NCBI GenBank assembly: GCA_938016265.1
Contig: CALLWB010000018.1
Coordinates: forward strand, 1-64,000
Reading direction: 5' to 3'
DNA from: an uncultured Saprospiraceae bacterium
GTDB lineage: Bacteria; Bacteroidota; Bacteroidia; Chitinophagales; Saprospiraceae
DNA length: 64,000 nt
How positions within the stretch are numbered: the first letter of the stretch is position 1; each line of letters opens with the position of its first letter. The notes under the pieces are model-generated. The model was not told the DNA's origin. It saw nothing but the letters and a program-made list of their open reading frames with translations, and did no database searches. A program made the position numbers and the translations under genes. Shown here one piece after another: positions 37,395 to 45,952 of this stretch.

Positions 37395-37437
37395 AAAAAA
37401 AGGTTGACGATTGCAGTTTAATTCACAATCGCCAACC
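37395..37437 (-). terminator. Rho-independent terminator of the RskA-like lipoprotein gene
   Basis: A 12-bp stem (37402-37413 with 37426-37437, one mismatch) is followed, on the minus strand, by seven T (37395-37401). It lies downstream of the gene at 37526-38389. Confidence 0.75.
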
Positions 37438-37525
37438 AAAAAAACTAATTGAAATTATATTTTTCAGGAGCCTTTTAAGCGCTTGAAACCTATTGTCTTC
37501 AAGCATTCATCCTATTAAGCTCTAA

Positions 37526-38389
37526 TTATCTTGTTACAGTACCTGTTGGAAAACTACTCGCATTGTTATCCATGTCGTAAGTAAAGTGATCCGCAGCATC
37601 CGTAGGAACCATTCCGACTAAAGGCTTCAATCCGAAAGGAGCTGGGCTGTTATCCACAGCTGGCTCTATAGAAATCACCATCGTTCCACCTGCTAGATTT
37701 GTAGGAAAAGAAAGTCCTGAAGGCGCATTGCCTACAAAGTCCTCACCCGGGAATGGAGGCCCTGGATTTGCACCACTGAACGTATCAGCATCGTCGACTG
37801 TAGTCAAGCTTCTGAAGGTGCCAGTTGTCACTGGTGTGCCGTCAATTACAGCCCATCCTTCATAATTCCATCCGGCTGGTAATGTAGGAAGGTCCAATCC
37901 AACTGCCGGCATCCCTGAAGCCAAATCAAGGAACCAAACACCACTGTTTTCATCGGTTGTAACTGTTGTCGTTGGTGTAGCCAGAATGTATTTCCCCGTA
38001 GAGGAAGAAAAACTAACACCTAAAGCTGTTTCGTGGTCTACCGTTATTCCTGCTGAATTACCCGAGAAATCGCCACCTAAAATGTGCGTAGCTGTAGGAG
38101 CAGGATCGGCGTCTGGAAATGGCTCAATGGTCAATACAAACTTGGTCGCACTTTCCAAATCGCTGTTTTCTATCGGGAAGCTGGTTTGTGATAGGTTACC
38201 ATCTGCATCTACTGCAAATATTCCTGTAGTCACTGGAGATCCATCCACGATCAACCATCCTTCATAACGAGCATCAGCTCCCAGATCTTCCAATCCTGAA
38301 ATATTTAAGACAAGATTTCCTGTTTCATCTTTTTTACATCCTGAGAAGAATATTAAAAACGCTGCGCAAAAGAACAATAGATTTTTCAT
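37526..38389 (-). CDS. Lipoprotein with two RskA-like domains
   Basis: The 287-residue protein has a lipoprotein signal with lipid Cys in FFSGCKKD. The rest holds two similar units of about 110 residues, each beginning YEGW-ID/VDG-PVTTG-F, which resemble the extracytoplasmic domain of anti-sigma-K factors (RskA). There is no membrane helix after the signal and no sigma-binding zinc finger, and no sigma factor gene is near, so it is not a normal anti-sigma factor. A sensor or surface protein built from the same fold is the best guess. Confidence 0.65.
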   Translation of the reverse strand: MKNLLFFCAAFLIFFSGCKKDETGNLVLNISGLEDLGADARYEGWLIVDGSPVTTGIFAVDADGNLSQTSFPIENSDLESATKFVLTIEPFPDADPAPTATHILGGDFSGNSAGITVDHETALGVSFSSSTGKYILATPTTTVTTDENSGVWFLDLASGMPAVGLDLPTLPAGWNYEGWAVIDGTPVTTGTFRSLTTVDDADTFSGANPGPPFPGEDFVGNAPSGLSFPTNLAGGTMVISIEPAVDNSPAPFGLKPLVGMVPTDAADHFTYDMDNNASSFPTGTVTR

Positions 38390-38788
38390 AATTTTTATTT
38401 TTTATTTACTTGTGAATTAAAACTGAGAATTAAAAATTAAACTGTTTGTAACTGAATACGATTCAAAACTACACGAGAAGTATCACAGGAGTATCACATG
38501 GCCATCAAGAAACCATAAACCTCTTGCTACTATTAGATTACAGCATTTCACAAACAAATAGAAGTGTCAAATCAACGACAAGGCTTTTTTCAAACCCCTT
38601 CAAAAACAAGACTAATTATTACATAACAAATCACTCCATCCCTTCCTTAGTAATCAAAAAAACCGCTTGGCAAAATTTAGAAAAGGGGAAAAAAATTACA
38701 ACCTTGCATTCCTAATTACGTAACTAAGTCTTCCAACCTTATAGGTTGAAAGCCTTCAATTTTATTTGGATACTAAAATCAAATTCAG
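38390..38788. other. Non-coding stretch between lipoprotein and GNAT genes
   Basis: About 400 bp of AT-rich DNA between two divergent genes. A 63-codon open frame (38524-38715) has no protein-like composition and is not called. The promoters of both neighbours should be here, but no clear TAnnTTTG box is visible. Confidence 0.4.
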
Positions 38789-39292
38789 ATGGAAGAGAAT
38801 AAAACACACGATTCAACATCGATTCAAATTGTAGCGTACCATTCAAAGTATCAACATGCGTTTAGGGCACTAAACAAGGAATGGATTGACGCCTACTTCA
38901 AGATGGAAGCTGCCGACTACCAAGCGCTGGATCATCCTGACGAATACATTATCAATAAAGGAGGAGCCATTCTGGTCGCTATTTATGAAGAACAACCAGT
39001 TGGAGTCTGTGCGTTGATAAAACTAGATGACCATCGGTATGACTATGAACTTGCAAAAATGGCAGTAGCGCCCAATTTTCAAGGCAAAAAAATAGGCTAC
39101 TTGATCGGGAAGGCTACGATAGAAAAAGCAAAAGAGCTAAACGCAAAAGTTATTTATCTGGAAAGCAATACCCTTCTTAAACCTGCTATCAATTTATATC
39201 GTAAGTTAGGCTTCAAAGAGGTGGAAGGCCTCACTTCTCCTTACGAGCGGAGCAATATTAAAATGGAGTTAATCCTAAAAGAACAACTGTGA
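38789..39292 (+). CDS. GNAT-family N-acetyltransferase
   Basis: The 167-residue protein has the GNAT core: LAKMAVAPNFQGKKIGYLIG (motif A with the acetyl-CoA loop Q-G-K-x-I-G) and the later NLYRKLGFKEVEG. The acceptor is unknown. Its TGA overlaps a GTG start of the next gene. Confidence 0.85.
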   Translation: MEENKTHDSTSIQIVAYHSKYQHAFRALNKEWIDAYFKMEAADYQALDHPDEYIINKGGAILVAIYEEQPVGVCALIKLDDHRYDYELAKMAVAPNFQGKKIGYLIGKATIEKAKELNAKVIYLESNTLLKPAINLYRKLGFKEVEGLTSPYERSNIKMELILKEQL

Positions 39293-40047
39293 TTTCACCC
39301 GGTCATTTTGATTTTATTACTTATTGTTGGATGGGAATGGCCTTGGTCATTTTTCCGTTTGCTTTGCGCATTGCTGCGCCTTATGGCAGACATACCAAGA
39401 GCAGTTGGGGGCCATTGATTGACAACCGCCTTGCCTGGATATTAATGGAACTTCCTGCGTTGTGCCTTGTGCTAGGGCTCTACTTTATCGGTCCAACCCG
39501 CAAGACCAACCCTGCCCTTCTATTTATGAGTCTTTGGGCCATACACTACTTCAATCGAACACTCATTTTCCCATTTCGAATCCGAACGAATGGTAAAAAA
39601 ATGCCGATCTCCATCATGCTAAGTGCCGTATTCTTCAATTTGGTAAATGGTGGGTTGATTGGCTATTATTTTGGCTTTTTTGCGGACTATCCAACTGACT
39701 GGATGTATTCTTGGAATTTCTTACTTGGAATGTTGTTGTTTGTTCTTGGAATGGGCATCAATTGGTGGTCCGACCATCAGCTAATTCATCTTCGAAAACC
39801 AGGTGAAACCGGCTATAAGATTCCGAAAGGTGGTTTCTTTAGATGGATTTCTTGTCCTAACTTATTTGGGGAAATGATCGAGTGGATTGGCTTCGCATTG
39901 ATGACCTGGTGTCTGCCGACCTTGGGTTTTGCGATTTGGACCGTGGCCAATTTATTGCCTAGAGCTTTGGACCACCACCGCTGGTATCAAAACAAATTTA
40001 CTGATTATCCAAAGGAGCGGAAGGCGGTTTTTCCTTTTCTTTTGTAG
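39289..40047 (+). CDS. DUF1295 / steroid 5-alpha-reductase-like membrane protein
   Basis: The 252-residue protein has about six membrane helices and the C-terminal NADPH-binding signature of 3-oxo-5-alpha-steroid dehydrogenases: GFFRWISCPNLFGEMIEWIG, then NLLPRALDHHRWY and FTDYPKERKAVFPF. Reduction of a lipophilic substrate is implied; in a bacterium the substrate need not be a steroid. The start is a GTG overlapping the GNAT stop (GTGA); an ATG at 39331 is the alternative. Confidence 0.82.
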   Translation: MISPGHFDFITYCWMGMALVIFPFALRIAAPYGRHTKSSWGPLIDNRLAWILMELPALCLVLGLYFIGPTRKTNPALLFMSLWAIHYFNRTLIFPFRIRTNGKKMPISIMLSAVFFNLVNGGLIGYYFGFFADYPTDWMYSWNFLLGMLLFVLGMGINWWSDHQLIHLRKPGETGYKIPKGGFFRWISCPNLFGEMIEWIGFALMTWCLPTLGFAIWTVANLLPRALDHHRWYQNKFTDYPKERKAVFPFLL

Positions 40048-40195
40048 GAAATTTTGGGTATTGGAATAGCGCAAAATTGATTATTTGCAATTGTATAACA
40101 GGCAATCATATTAACGTCCCACATAGCACGTGTATCATTATTTCTTCAAAAACAACCAATTGTTTACCTATTGTATGAATGTTCATTTCCTACAA

Positions 40196-40233
40196 TAAAA
40201 AAGAGGACACTTTACAATAATAAAATGTCCTCT
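40196..40233 (-). terminator. Rho-independent terminator of the 40250 gene
   Basis: AGAGGACA (40202-40209) pairs with TGTCCTCT (40226-40233), followed on the minus strand by a T-run (40196-40201). It lies just downstream of the minus-strand gene ending at 40250. Confidence 0.8.
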
Positions 40234-40249
40234 CTATATTTTTATCGTA

Positions 40250-41527
40250 CTAGGTCTTGCGCTTTTTCTTTTTGGCAGCAGGGAAAAGTACATTGTTCAA
40301 AATCAACCGATAGCCGGGTGAATTTGGGTGTAAGTTCAAATCAGTTGGTGGATCGTGCACATAGTGGCGGTAATCCTCTGGATCGTGCCCCCCGTAGAAG
40401 GTCCAGGTACCGAAACCAAATTCTCCATGTATATATCTTGCTTCCCCAGCAGGTTTATTTTCGCCCATGATGAGTACACTGGATTTAATATTCTTATTTC
40501 TAAAAGAGGTCGTTTGTCCCATAAACCCTTTTACTGTTCGGGTGTGATTCTGTGTCAACATCGTAGGAACAGGGTCCCATTTGGCTGAAAAATCGAACAG
40601 GGTAAAGTAATCCACTTTCATATCTACCTTTCTGGCAGTGGACATGTCGATGTCTGAAAACTCGTATTTCATTGGATCGCGGACCAACTTAAACTTGTCG
40701 AAAGCGAAGGACTTCGTGAAGTCTAGTTTGGATTGCGCAGTTGGATCTTGTGCATCGCCGTCAAATACCTTATCGCAGATATCGAGGCCTTCTGCAGCCA
40801 ATGCAATGTCGTAGGTATCTGTAGCCGAGCACATGGCAAACATAAATCCGCCACCACCAACAAATTCTTGTATTTTTTTCACAACGGCCATTTTCAACTG
40901 GGACACTTTTTTGAATCCGTGTTTGGTGGCCAACTCTTCCATTTTTGAAACGTGGTCCCGGTACCAGGGCCGACTGCCGTAGGAAGCATAAAACTTACCA
41001 TACTGCCCAGTGAAATCTTCGTGGTGCAAGTGCAGCCAGTCATAGTCGGCTAGCTTGTCTTCGAGTACTTCTGTGTCATAAACAACGTCGTACGGGATTT
41101 CTGCATACGTCAACACCAAGGTAACTGCGTCATCCCAGGGCTGTACTTCTTCTCCTTTTGCATTTACTGTCGGAGAATAAACGGCGACCTTCGGAGGCGT
41201 CTCCAATTTGATCGCATCCATGTTTTTTTCTGGATTCGAAATTTCTTTTAAAATAGAAGTAAACTGTGCGTCAGGAATAACTTTAAAACTGACATCGCGG
41301 GTAACGCATTCTTCCTGAACTTTGATATTGTTTTTAATGGCGAAACTTCCACCTTTATAATTTAACAGCCAATGAACTTCCACTTTCGCCTCCAACACCC
41401 AAAACGCGATGCCATATGCTTTGAGGTGATTTTTCTGGTTCTCATCCATCGGGATAAGCAGATAGGACGCAGACGCTTCCATTCCTACCAGAAAAATTAC
41501 AATTAAACTAAAAAACCATTTTTTCAT
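40250..41527 (-). CDS. Exported protein with amidotransferase-like fold ('asparagine synthetase B' mislabel)
   Basis: The 425-residue protein starts with a signal peptide (about 1-21) and the conserved YLLIPMDENQKNHLKAYG, and belongs to a Bacteroidota family usually annotated as asparagine synthetase B. It has no Ntn-type N-terminal Cys and no ATP-binding AsnB domain. Instead the centre reads DYDWLHLHHEDFTG and FVGGGGFMFAMCSATDTYD, where Cys233 sits at a nucleophile-elbow position like class I glutamine amidotransferases or ThuA proteins. The C-terminal half is beta-rich and ends with a Lys/Arg-rich tail. It is exported, so real amidotransfer is unlikely; function unknown. Confidence 0.7.
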   Translation of the reverse strand: MKKWFFSLIVIFLVGMEASASYLLIPMDENQKNHLKAYGIAFWVLEAKVEVHWLLNYKGGSFAIKNNIKVQEECVTRDVSFKVIPDAQFTSILKEISNPEKNMDAIKLETPPKVAVYSPTVNAKGEEVQPWDDAVTLVLTYAEIPYDVVYDTEVLEDKLADYDWLHLHHEDFTGQYGKFYASYGSRPWYRDHVSKMEELATKHGFKKVSQLKMAVVKKIQEFVGGGGFMFAMCSATDTYDIALAAEGLDICDKVFDGDAQDPTAQSKLDFTKSFAFDKFKLVRDPMKYEFSDIDMSTARKVDMKVDYFTLFDFSAKWDPVPTMLTQNHTRTVKGFMGQTTSFRNKNIKSSVLIMGENKPAGEARYIHGEFGFGTWTFYGGHDPEDYRHYVHDPPTDLNLHPNSPGYRLILNNVLFPAAKKKKRKT

Positions 41528-41722
41528 ACATCAAAAATTTTGAAGCGGTCAACCAACTTCAGCAAATCAAGTTTCAGCACTTGTTCAATTAGCACCCAAT
41601 ATATCAATAAATTGTTTTGGTTAGAACAAATATGCCTTGTTTAATACAATATTAACAAGGATTATTCCAAACACAAATAATTACGCGGTTGCCATGGAAT
41701 AGTTGCAAAATAAAACACCGCA

Positions 41723-41752
41723 ATAAAAAAGCCGGGGACCTCTCCCCGGCTT
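41723..41752 (-). terminator. Strong rho-independent terminator after Hsp20
   Basis: AAGCCGGGGA-CCTC-TCCCCGGCTT (41729-41752) is a GC-rich stem of ten pairs with, on the minus strand, a run of six T after it. It ends the Hsp20 transcript. Confidence 0.9.
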
Positions 41753-41792
41753 AACCCTAAACCTAACCTATGAAAAATTTACCTTAATCTTT

Positions 41793-42251
41793 TTATGAAA
41801 TTTCCACTTTCCTTGGTGGAACTTCCTTCGCTTCTTCTTTTTTAGGAAGATGGATGACTAAAATCCCGTTTTCGTATTTCGCGGAAATTTCCGTCTTGTT
41901 TACTGTATCCGGCAGGGTGAATGATCGTTTGAAGGTACCGTAATTGAATTCTCTGCGGATAATTTTTTCGTCTGTTTCTTCGTTATCTGTAGCTTCTACA
42001 GTGGCGGAGATGGTAAACAGGTCTTTGTCAATATTTAGGTCGAATGCTTCCTTGGATAAACCAGGAGCTGCAACTTCCATGCGATGCGCATCTTTTGTTT
42101 CGATTACATTGATGGAAGGGGTGCTAGTGGTAAAATCAGAGCCAATTAAATCACTGAGGCTGCTGTTGAAAAAATCGTTTAGCAAGTTGTGCATGACTGG
42201 TCTTCTGTGGTGTCTTTTACCGTTTGGTTTGTTTACTATTACTTTTGTCAT
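41793..42251 (-). CDS. Hsp20 / alpha-crystallin small heat-shock protein
   Basis: Starting at the ATG at 42251 gives 152 residues (MTKVIVNKPNGK...); an ATG at 42293 would add 14 residues. It has a basic N-terminus, the alpha-crystallin domain (HRMEVAAPGLSKEAFDLNID to YENGILVIHLPKK), and the C-terminal extension. It is an ATP-independent holdase chaperone. The divergent neighbour 265 bp away is a J-domain protein. Confidence 0.92.
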   Translation of the reverse strand: MTKVIVNKPNGKRHHRRPVMHNLLNDFFNSSLSDLIGSDFTTSTPSINVIETKDAHRMEVAAPGLSKEAFDLNIDKDLFTISATVEATDNEETDEKIIRREFNYGTFKRSFTLPDTVNKTEISAKYENGILVIHLPKKEEAKEVPPRKVEIS

Positions 42252-42516
42252 TATCAATTTATTTTTTTGGTTTATTAATTTAATGTTTGACATTTATCCT
42301 TATAACAAGGGAAGTGCCATTCCATTTTTTTGTCTTTTCCGTGAACAAATTGTCAATTTTTGCGCCATTTTGTCATTTAATTTCGAATTGTACTGTCATT
42401 TTGGCGCAAAAGTTGATTTTATCACATTGGAAAGCTGGATTTTCGAATATTATTCTCAATTCGTTTGTAACTTTTGCGATAAATCCGCTACTTGTATTTG
42501 GAATAACAACTAAACT

Positions 42517-43185
42517 ATGTTCACAACAGAGGAGAAAGAAAACATTAAGAAGTATTTTGGCGTCACAGCAACTGCGCTAGACAAGGAAGAATTTGAAAAA
42601 AAGCGCCGCGCCTTGCGAGCAAAGTACCATCCCGACAACTTCGCCAAGTTTGACGACGAGACCGTCCTAGAAATGGCAAAGGAGCGATTTCAGCTCATCG
42701 AAGCGCTAGGAAAAAAAATAGCTATCAGTTTTACCGACAAACCAACCACCCCAAAGTCAGCTAGCGATTCACCACACCCAGACCAGCGCGCACCACAATA
42801 CGCCCACGTCAACGCCCTATTCGCGTTCCGAAAACTAAAAATTGAAATTCTGACAAGTGATAAAGATTTGAAGTATCACTTATTCGGTACTCGTTACCGC
42901 TGGCTCACTTTTGGGGAAAGTTTCGCCATTCCCAACACCAAAGCCACCATTATCATTGACGAAAGTCATAGCCGTGTCCGTATCGGTTTCAAGGAATCCA
43001 TCCGCATGTACCTCACCTTCGACGAAAGCGACTCCATCGAGGCAATTGTCGAATGGTTGTTCAGCAAAATAGAAGGCAATGCGACCGGCCTGATCGTCGC
43101 CGGCACCAAAATAGAAGCCAATGCCAACTACCTGATTATGGAAATCAAGAAACATACATTTTTGCGAATTGGGCCGCCTGCTTAA
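42517..43185 (+). CDS. J-domain-like protein
   Basis: The first 65 residues form a J-domain-like segment: helix II with KKRRALRAKYHPDN (the HPD tripeptide is present) and helix III FQLIEALGKKIA. The remaining 150 residues hold a linker and a mixed alpha/beta region with no known DnaJ zinc or client-binding domain. It may stimulate DnaK for a particular client. It diverges from an Hsp20 gene, which fits a proteostasis pair; that link is inference. Confidence 0.7.
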   Translation: MFTTEEKENIKKYFGVTATALDKEEFEKKRRALRAKYHPDNFAKFDDETVLEMAKERFQLIEALGKKIAISFTDKPTTPKSASDSPHPDQRAPQYAHVNALFAFRKLKIEILTSDKDLKYHLFGTRYRWLTFGESFAIPNTKATIIIDESHSRVRIGFKESIRMYLTFDESDSIEAIVEWLFSKIEGNATGLIVAGTKIEANANYLIMEIKKHTFLRIGPPA

Positions 43186-43231
43186 TAGGATTGCTCCTTA
43201 TCTAAAGTGGGATTATAGGTATTGCTAACCA

Positions 43232-45700
43232 TCAATAAGGATCAACATCCACATTGATCCGAATCTGCGTCAACCCCTTCCGTCCCTTCACCTCTACACC
43301 AGCTTCCCGGATTACGTTTTTGGCTTTTTCGAGTATATCGGCCTTGCGTTCCAGTTTGACGACGATGTCCATCAAATAATAGGTGCGGACTCTGTTAATC
43401 CCTGGTTGGGCAGGCCCCAGGACACGACTGCCTAGATCCTTGCGAAGTAAATTGGCAAAAATACTGGCGCCTACTTCTACAAAGTTTCGCTTTTTGTGCT
43501 TGAGCGTTATTTTTATTAATCGGTAAAAAGGAGGGTATAAAAAATTGCGTCGTTCCTTTTCCTCCCGTTCATAGAAAGAAGGAAAGTCGTTGGTAATGAC
43601 CTCCTTCAACACAGGATGTTTAGTGTTGAATGCCTGAATGACGACTTTTCCCTGCGTTTTTCTCCGACCTGCACGCCCACTGACTTGAGTCAACAATTGA
43701 AACGCCCGTTCATTCGCCCGAAAATCAGGAAAATAAAACAACTGATCCGCACTCAACACGCCCACCAACCCAACATTATCAAAGTCCAGCCCCTTAGTCA
43801 CCATCTGCGTACCGACAAGAATATCAATCAGTTTGTCTTCAAAATCGCCGATTATTTTTTGATGGCTGTTTTTGGCGCGCACACTATCCCAGTCCATCCT
43901 AGCAATTTTAGCATCCGGTAGGAATATCTTTAGTTCGTCTTCTATCTTTTCCGTTCCGAATCCCTTTACCTTAATCGTCGTTTTACCACAGGCATTGCAT
44001 GCTTTTGGTGCTTCTGTCTGATAGCCGCAATAATGACATCGAAGGTTGCCTGCAAATTTATGCAAGGTAAGGCTCACATCGCAATTGATGCAAGCAGCCG
44101 TCCATCCACAAGTATCACAATTCACCGTAGGCGCATACCCTCTTCGATTTTGGAACAAAATGGCCTGCTCTCCTCGCCCTAGTGCTGCCTTCAGCTCCTC
44201 AATAAGCATGCTGGTGAAGTGGGATTTCATTGTTTTTTTGCGTGTTTCTTCTGCAGCATCCGCGATCACAATTTCAGGAAGATTGATGCCACCGAATCGG
44301 GACATCATTTCTACCAGGCCGTATTTTCCACTTTTCGCATTGATGTAACTTTCCATCGAGGGCGTGGCTGTTCCTAGCAAAACCTTTGCTCCAAACTGGT
44401 TCGCCAAATAGATGGAGGTGTCCCGTGCGTTGTAGCGTGGTGCGGGATCTTGTTGTTTGAACGAAGGGTCATGCTCTTCATCCACAATCACCAAATCCAG
44501 CCGATTGAAAGGCAAGAATAAGGCGGATCTTGCGCCTAGTATGATGGGCATTCCTTCTAGGGTCTTGTGCCAGAGTTCTACCCGCTCATTGTTATTCAAG
44601 CGCGAGTGATAAACGGCAATTTTGTTGCCGAATACTTTCTGAAGGCGGAAGATGATTTGGGTGGTCAACCCGATCTCCGGCAGCAAGTACAACACTTGTT
44701 TTCCTTCGTCAATGGCTTCTTGCATCAGATCGATGTATACCTGCGTCTTTCCACTCCCTGTTACTCCATGTAAAAGCACTACGTTTTTCTCTTCCAGTTT
44801 TTGTTTGATTTCTAACAGTGCTTTGAGCTGTTGGGCAGACAATTCAAAATTACTAATGACGTCCTTTCCGTAGCCTGAAATCCTCGAGACTTCTTTTTTA
44901 TAGATTTCGAAAATCCCTTTTTTCTCCAGCCCTTTTAATTGGGCACTGCTGACGTCGACCGCTTCCATCAGTTCCTTCTTTTTGATGGTAGGCTGTTTTT
45001 TGGAAAGCTGGATAAATCCTAGTAGGGCGTCCATTTGTTTTTTTGCCCTACCGACTAACTCGAAGGCCGATTTTAGTGTTTCGGGATCGGACCTATAGGG
45101 TTCTGCAAACCGGATATAAGCTAATGTGCGTGGTTTGTATTTTAATTTTAATTCTTCCTTGAGGATAATCACCCGCTTGAACAACAGGGAATTGATCAAT
45201 GGATAAACAGTGGCCTGATTTAGGATTTTCCTAATTTCTTCAATGGATAATTCTTCTTGAATGGTGAGGGCTTCTGCAATCAGGTATTCCTTGTCAGTTA
45301 GCACGGAGAAGTCCTCATCGAAGGCTTGGCTTAACAGTACTCTTGTTTCGCTGGCTAGTTTTAGGCCGGCGGGCAATGCCGCGTGCATGACTTCCCCTAG
45401 TGTACACCCATAGTATTTGGCAATCCATTCCCAAAGCTTCAAATGATGTTCATGTACAATCGGTACTTTATCGAGTACCGACAACAATGGCTTGGGTTGA
45501 TATCCCGGATTGTTGGTATGGATCTTCTTCACCAAACCTGCATAGAGCTTATTCTTGCCAAACTGTACTTCTACACGCATTCCGATCTGGATGGTTTCCT
45601 GCAGTTCTTCCGGAATACTATAAGTATACACCTTAGGCAGTGCTAAGGGTAGAATGATTTCTGCAAATACAATAGATTCCTCTTGAGGGAACATCTCCAT
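43232..45700 (-). CDS. priA: Primosomal protein N' (replication restart helicase)
   Basis: The 822-residue protein restarts stalled forks by loading the replicative helicase. It has the N-terminal 3'-DNA-binding region, Walker A GVTGSGKT at 312-319, DEEH at 407-410, the zinc-binding cysteine pairs (CDTCGWTAACINCD and CHYCGYQ-C-ACGKTT), and helicase motifs IV-VI ending GQVSGRAGR-like. Length is normal. It is convergent with the J-domain gene. Confidence 0.95.
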   Translation of the reverse strand: MEMFPQEESIVFAEIILPLALPKVYTYSIPEELQETIQIGMRVEVQFGKNKLYAGLVKKIHTNNPGYQPKPLLSVLDKVPIVHEHHLKLWEWIAKYYGCTLGEVMHAALPAGLKLASETRVLLSQAFDEDFSVLTDKEYLIAEALTIQEELSIEEIRKILNQATVYPLINSLLFKRVIILKEELKLKYKPRTLAYIRFAEPYRSDPETLKSAFELVGRAKKQMDALLGFIQLSKKQPTIKKKELMEAVDVSSAQLKGLEKKGIFEIYKKEVSRISGYGKDVISNFELSAQQLKALLEIKQKLEEKNVVLLHGVTGSGKTQVYIDLMQEAIDEGKQVLYLLPEIGLTTQIIFRLQKVFGNKIAVYHSRLNNNERVELWHKTLEGMPIILGARSALFLPFNRLDLVIVDEEHDPSFKQQDPAPRYNARDTSIYLANQFGAKVLLGTATPSMESYINAKSGKYGLVEMMSRFGGINLPEIVIADAAEETRKKTMKSHFTSMLIEELKAALGRGEQAILFQNRRGYAPTVNCDTCGWTAACINCDVSLTLHKFAGNLRCHYCGYQTEAPKACNACGKTTIKVKGFGTEKIEDELKIFLPDAKIARMDWDSVRAKNSHQKIIGDFEDKLIDILVGTQMVTKGLDFDNVGLVGVLSADQLFYFPDFRANERAFQLLTQVSGRAGRRKTQGKVVIQAFNTKHPVLKEVITNDFPSFYEREEKERRNFLYPPFYRLIKITLKHKKRNFVEVGASIFANLLRKDLGSRVLGPAQPGINRVRTYYLMDIVVKLERKADILEKAKNVIREAGVEVKGRKGLTQIRINVDVDPY

Positions 45701-45952
45701 CTTTGGCTATGATTATTTTCGGTGTAAAAATATAAATTGATGGGAGATTATACTCATTGGCTACCAGGTTAATTAGTTATTAACTTAATTAAGTTTATTA
45801 AGATTTTGCCCGGATGGAACATTTATGCGGATGGAGTGCTATATACACGACAAATTCACACCCCCGAGTTTCATCCAGCGTTGAAATGATGGACAAAACA
45901 TACCGAGTGCATAAGGTCGTTTGAGAGAGGAACATCAAGCTTTGACTTTATC

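Noticed and set aside
37275-37525. tRNA or small RNA gene
   Set aside because: Only a terminator hairpin and a dispersed repeat were found; no cloverleaf.
38524-38715. 63-codon plus-strand frame
   Set aside because: AT-rich non-coding composition and no homologue-like motif.
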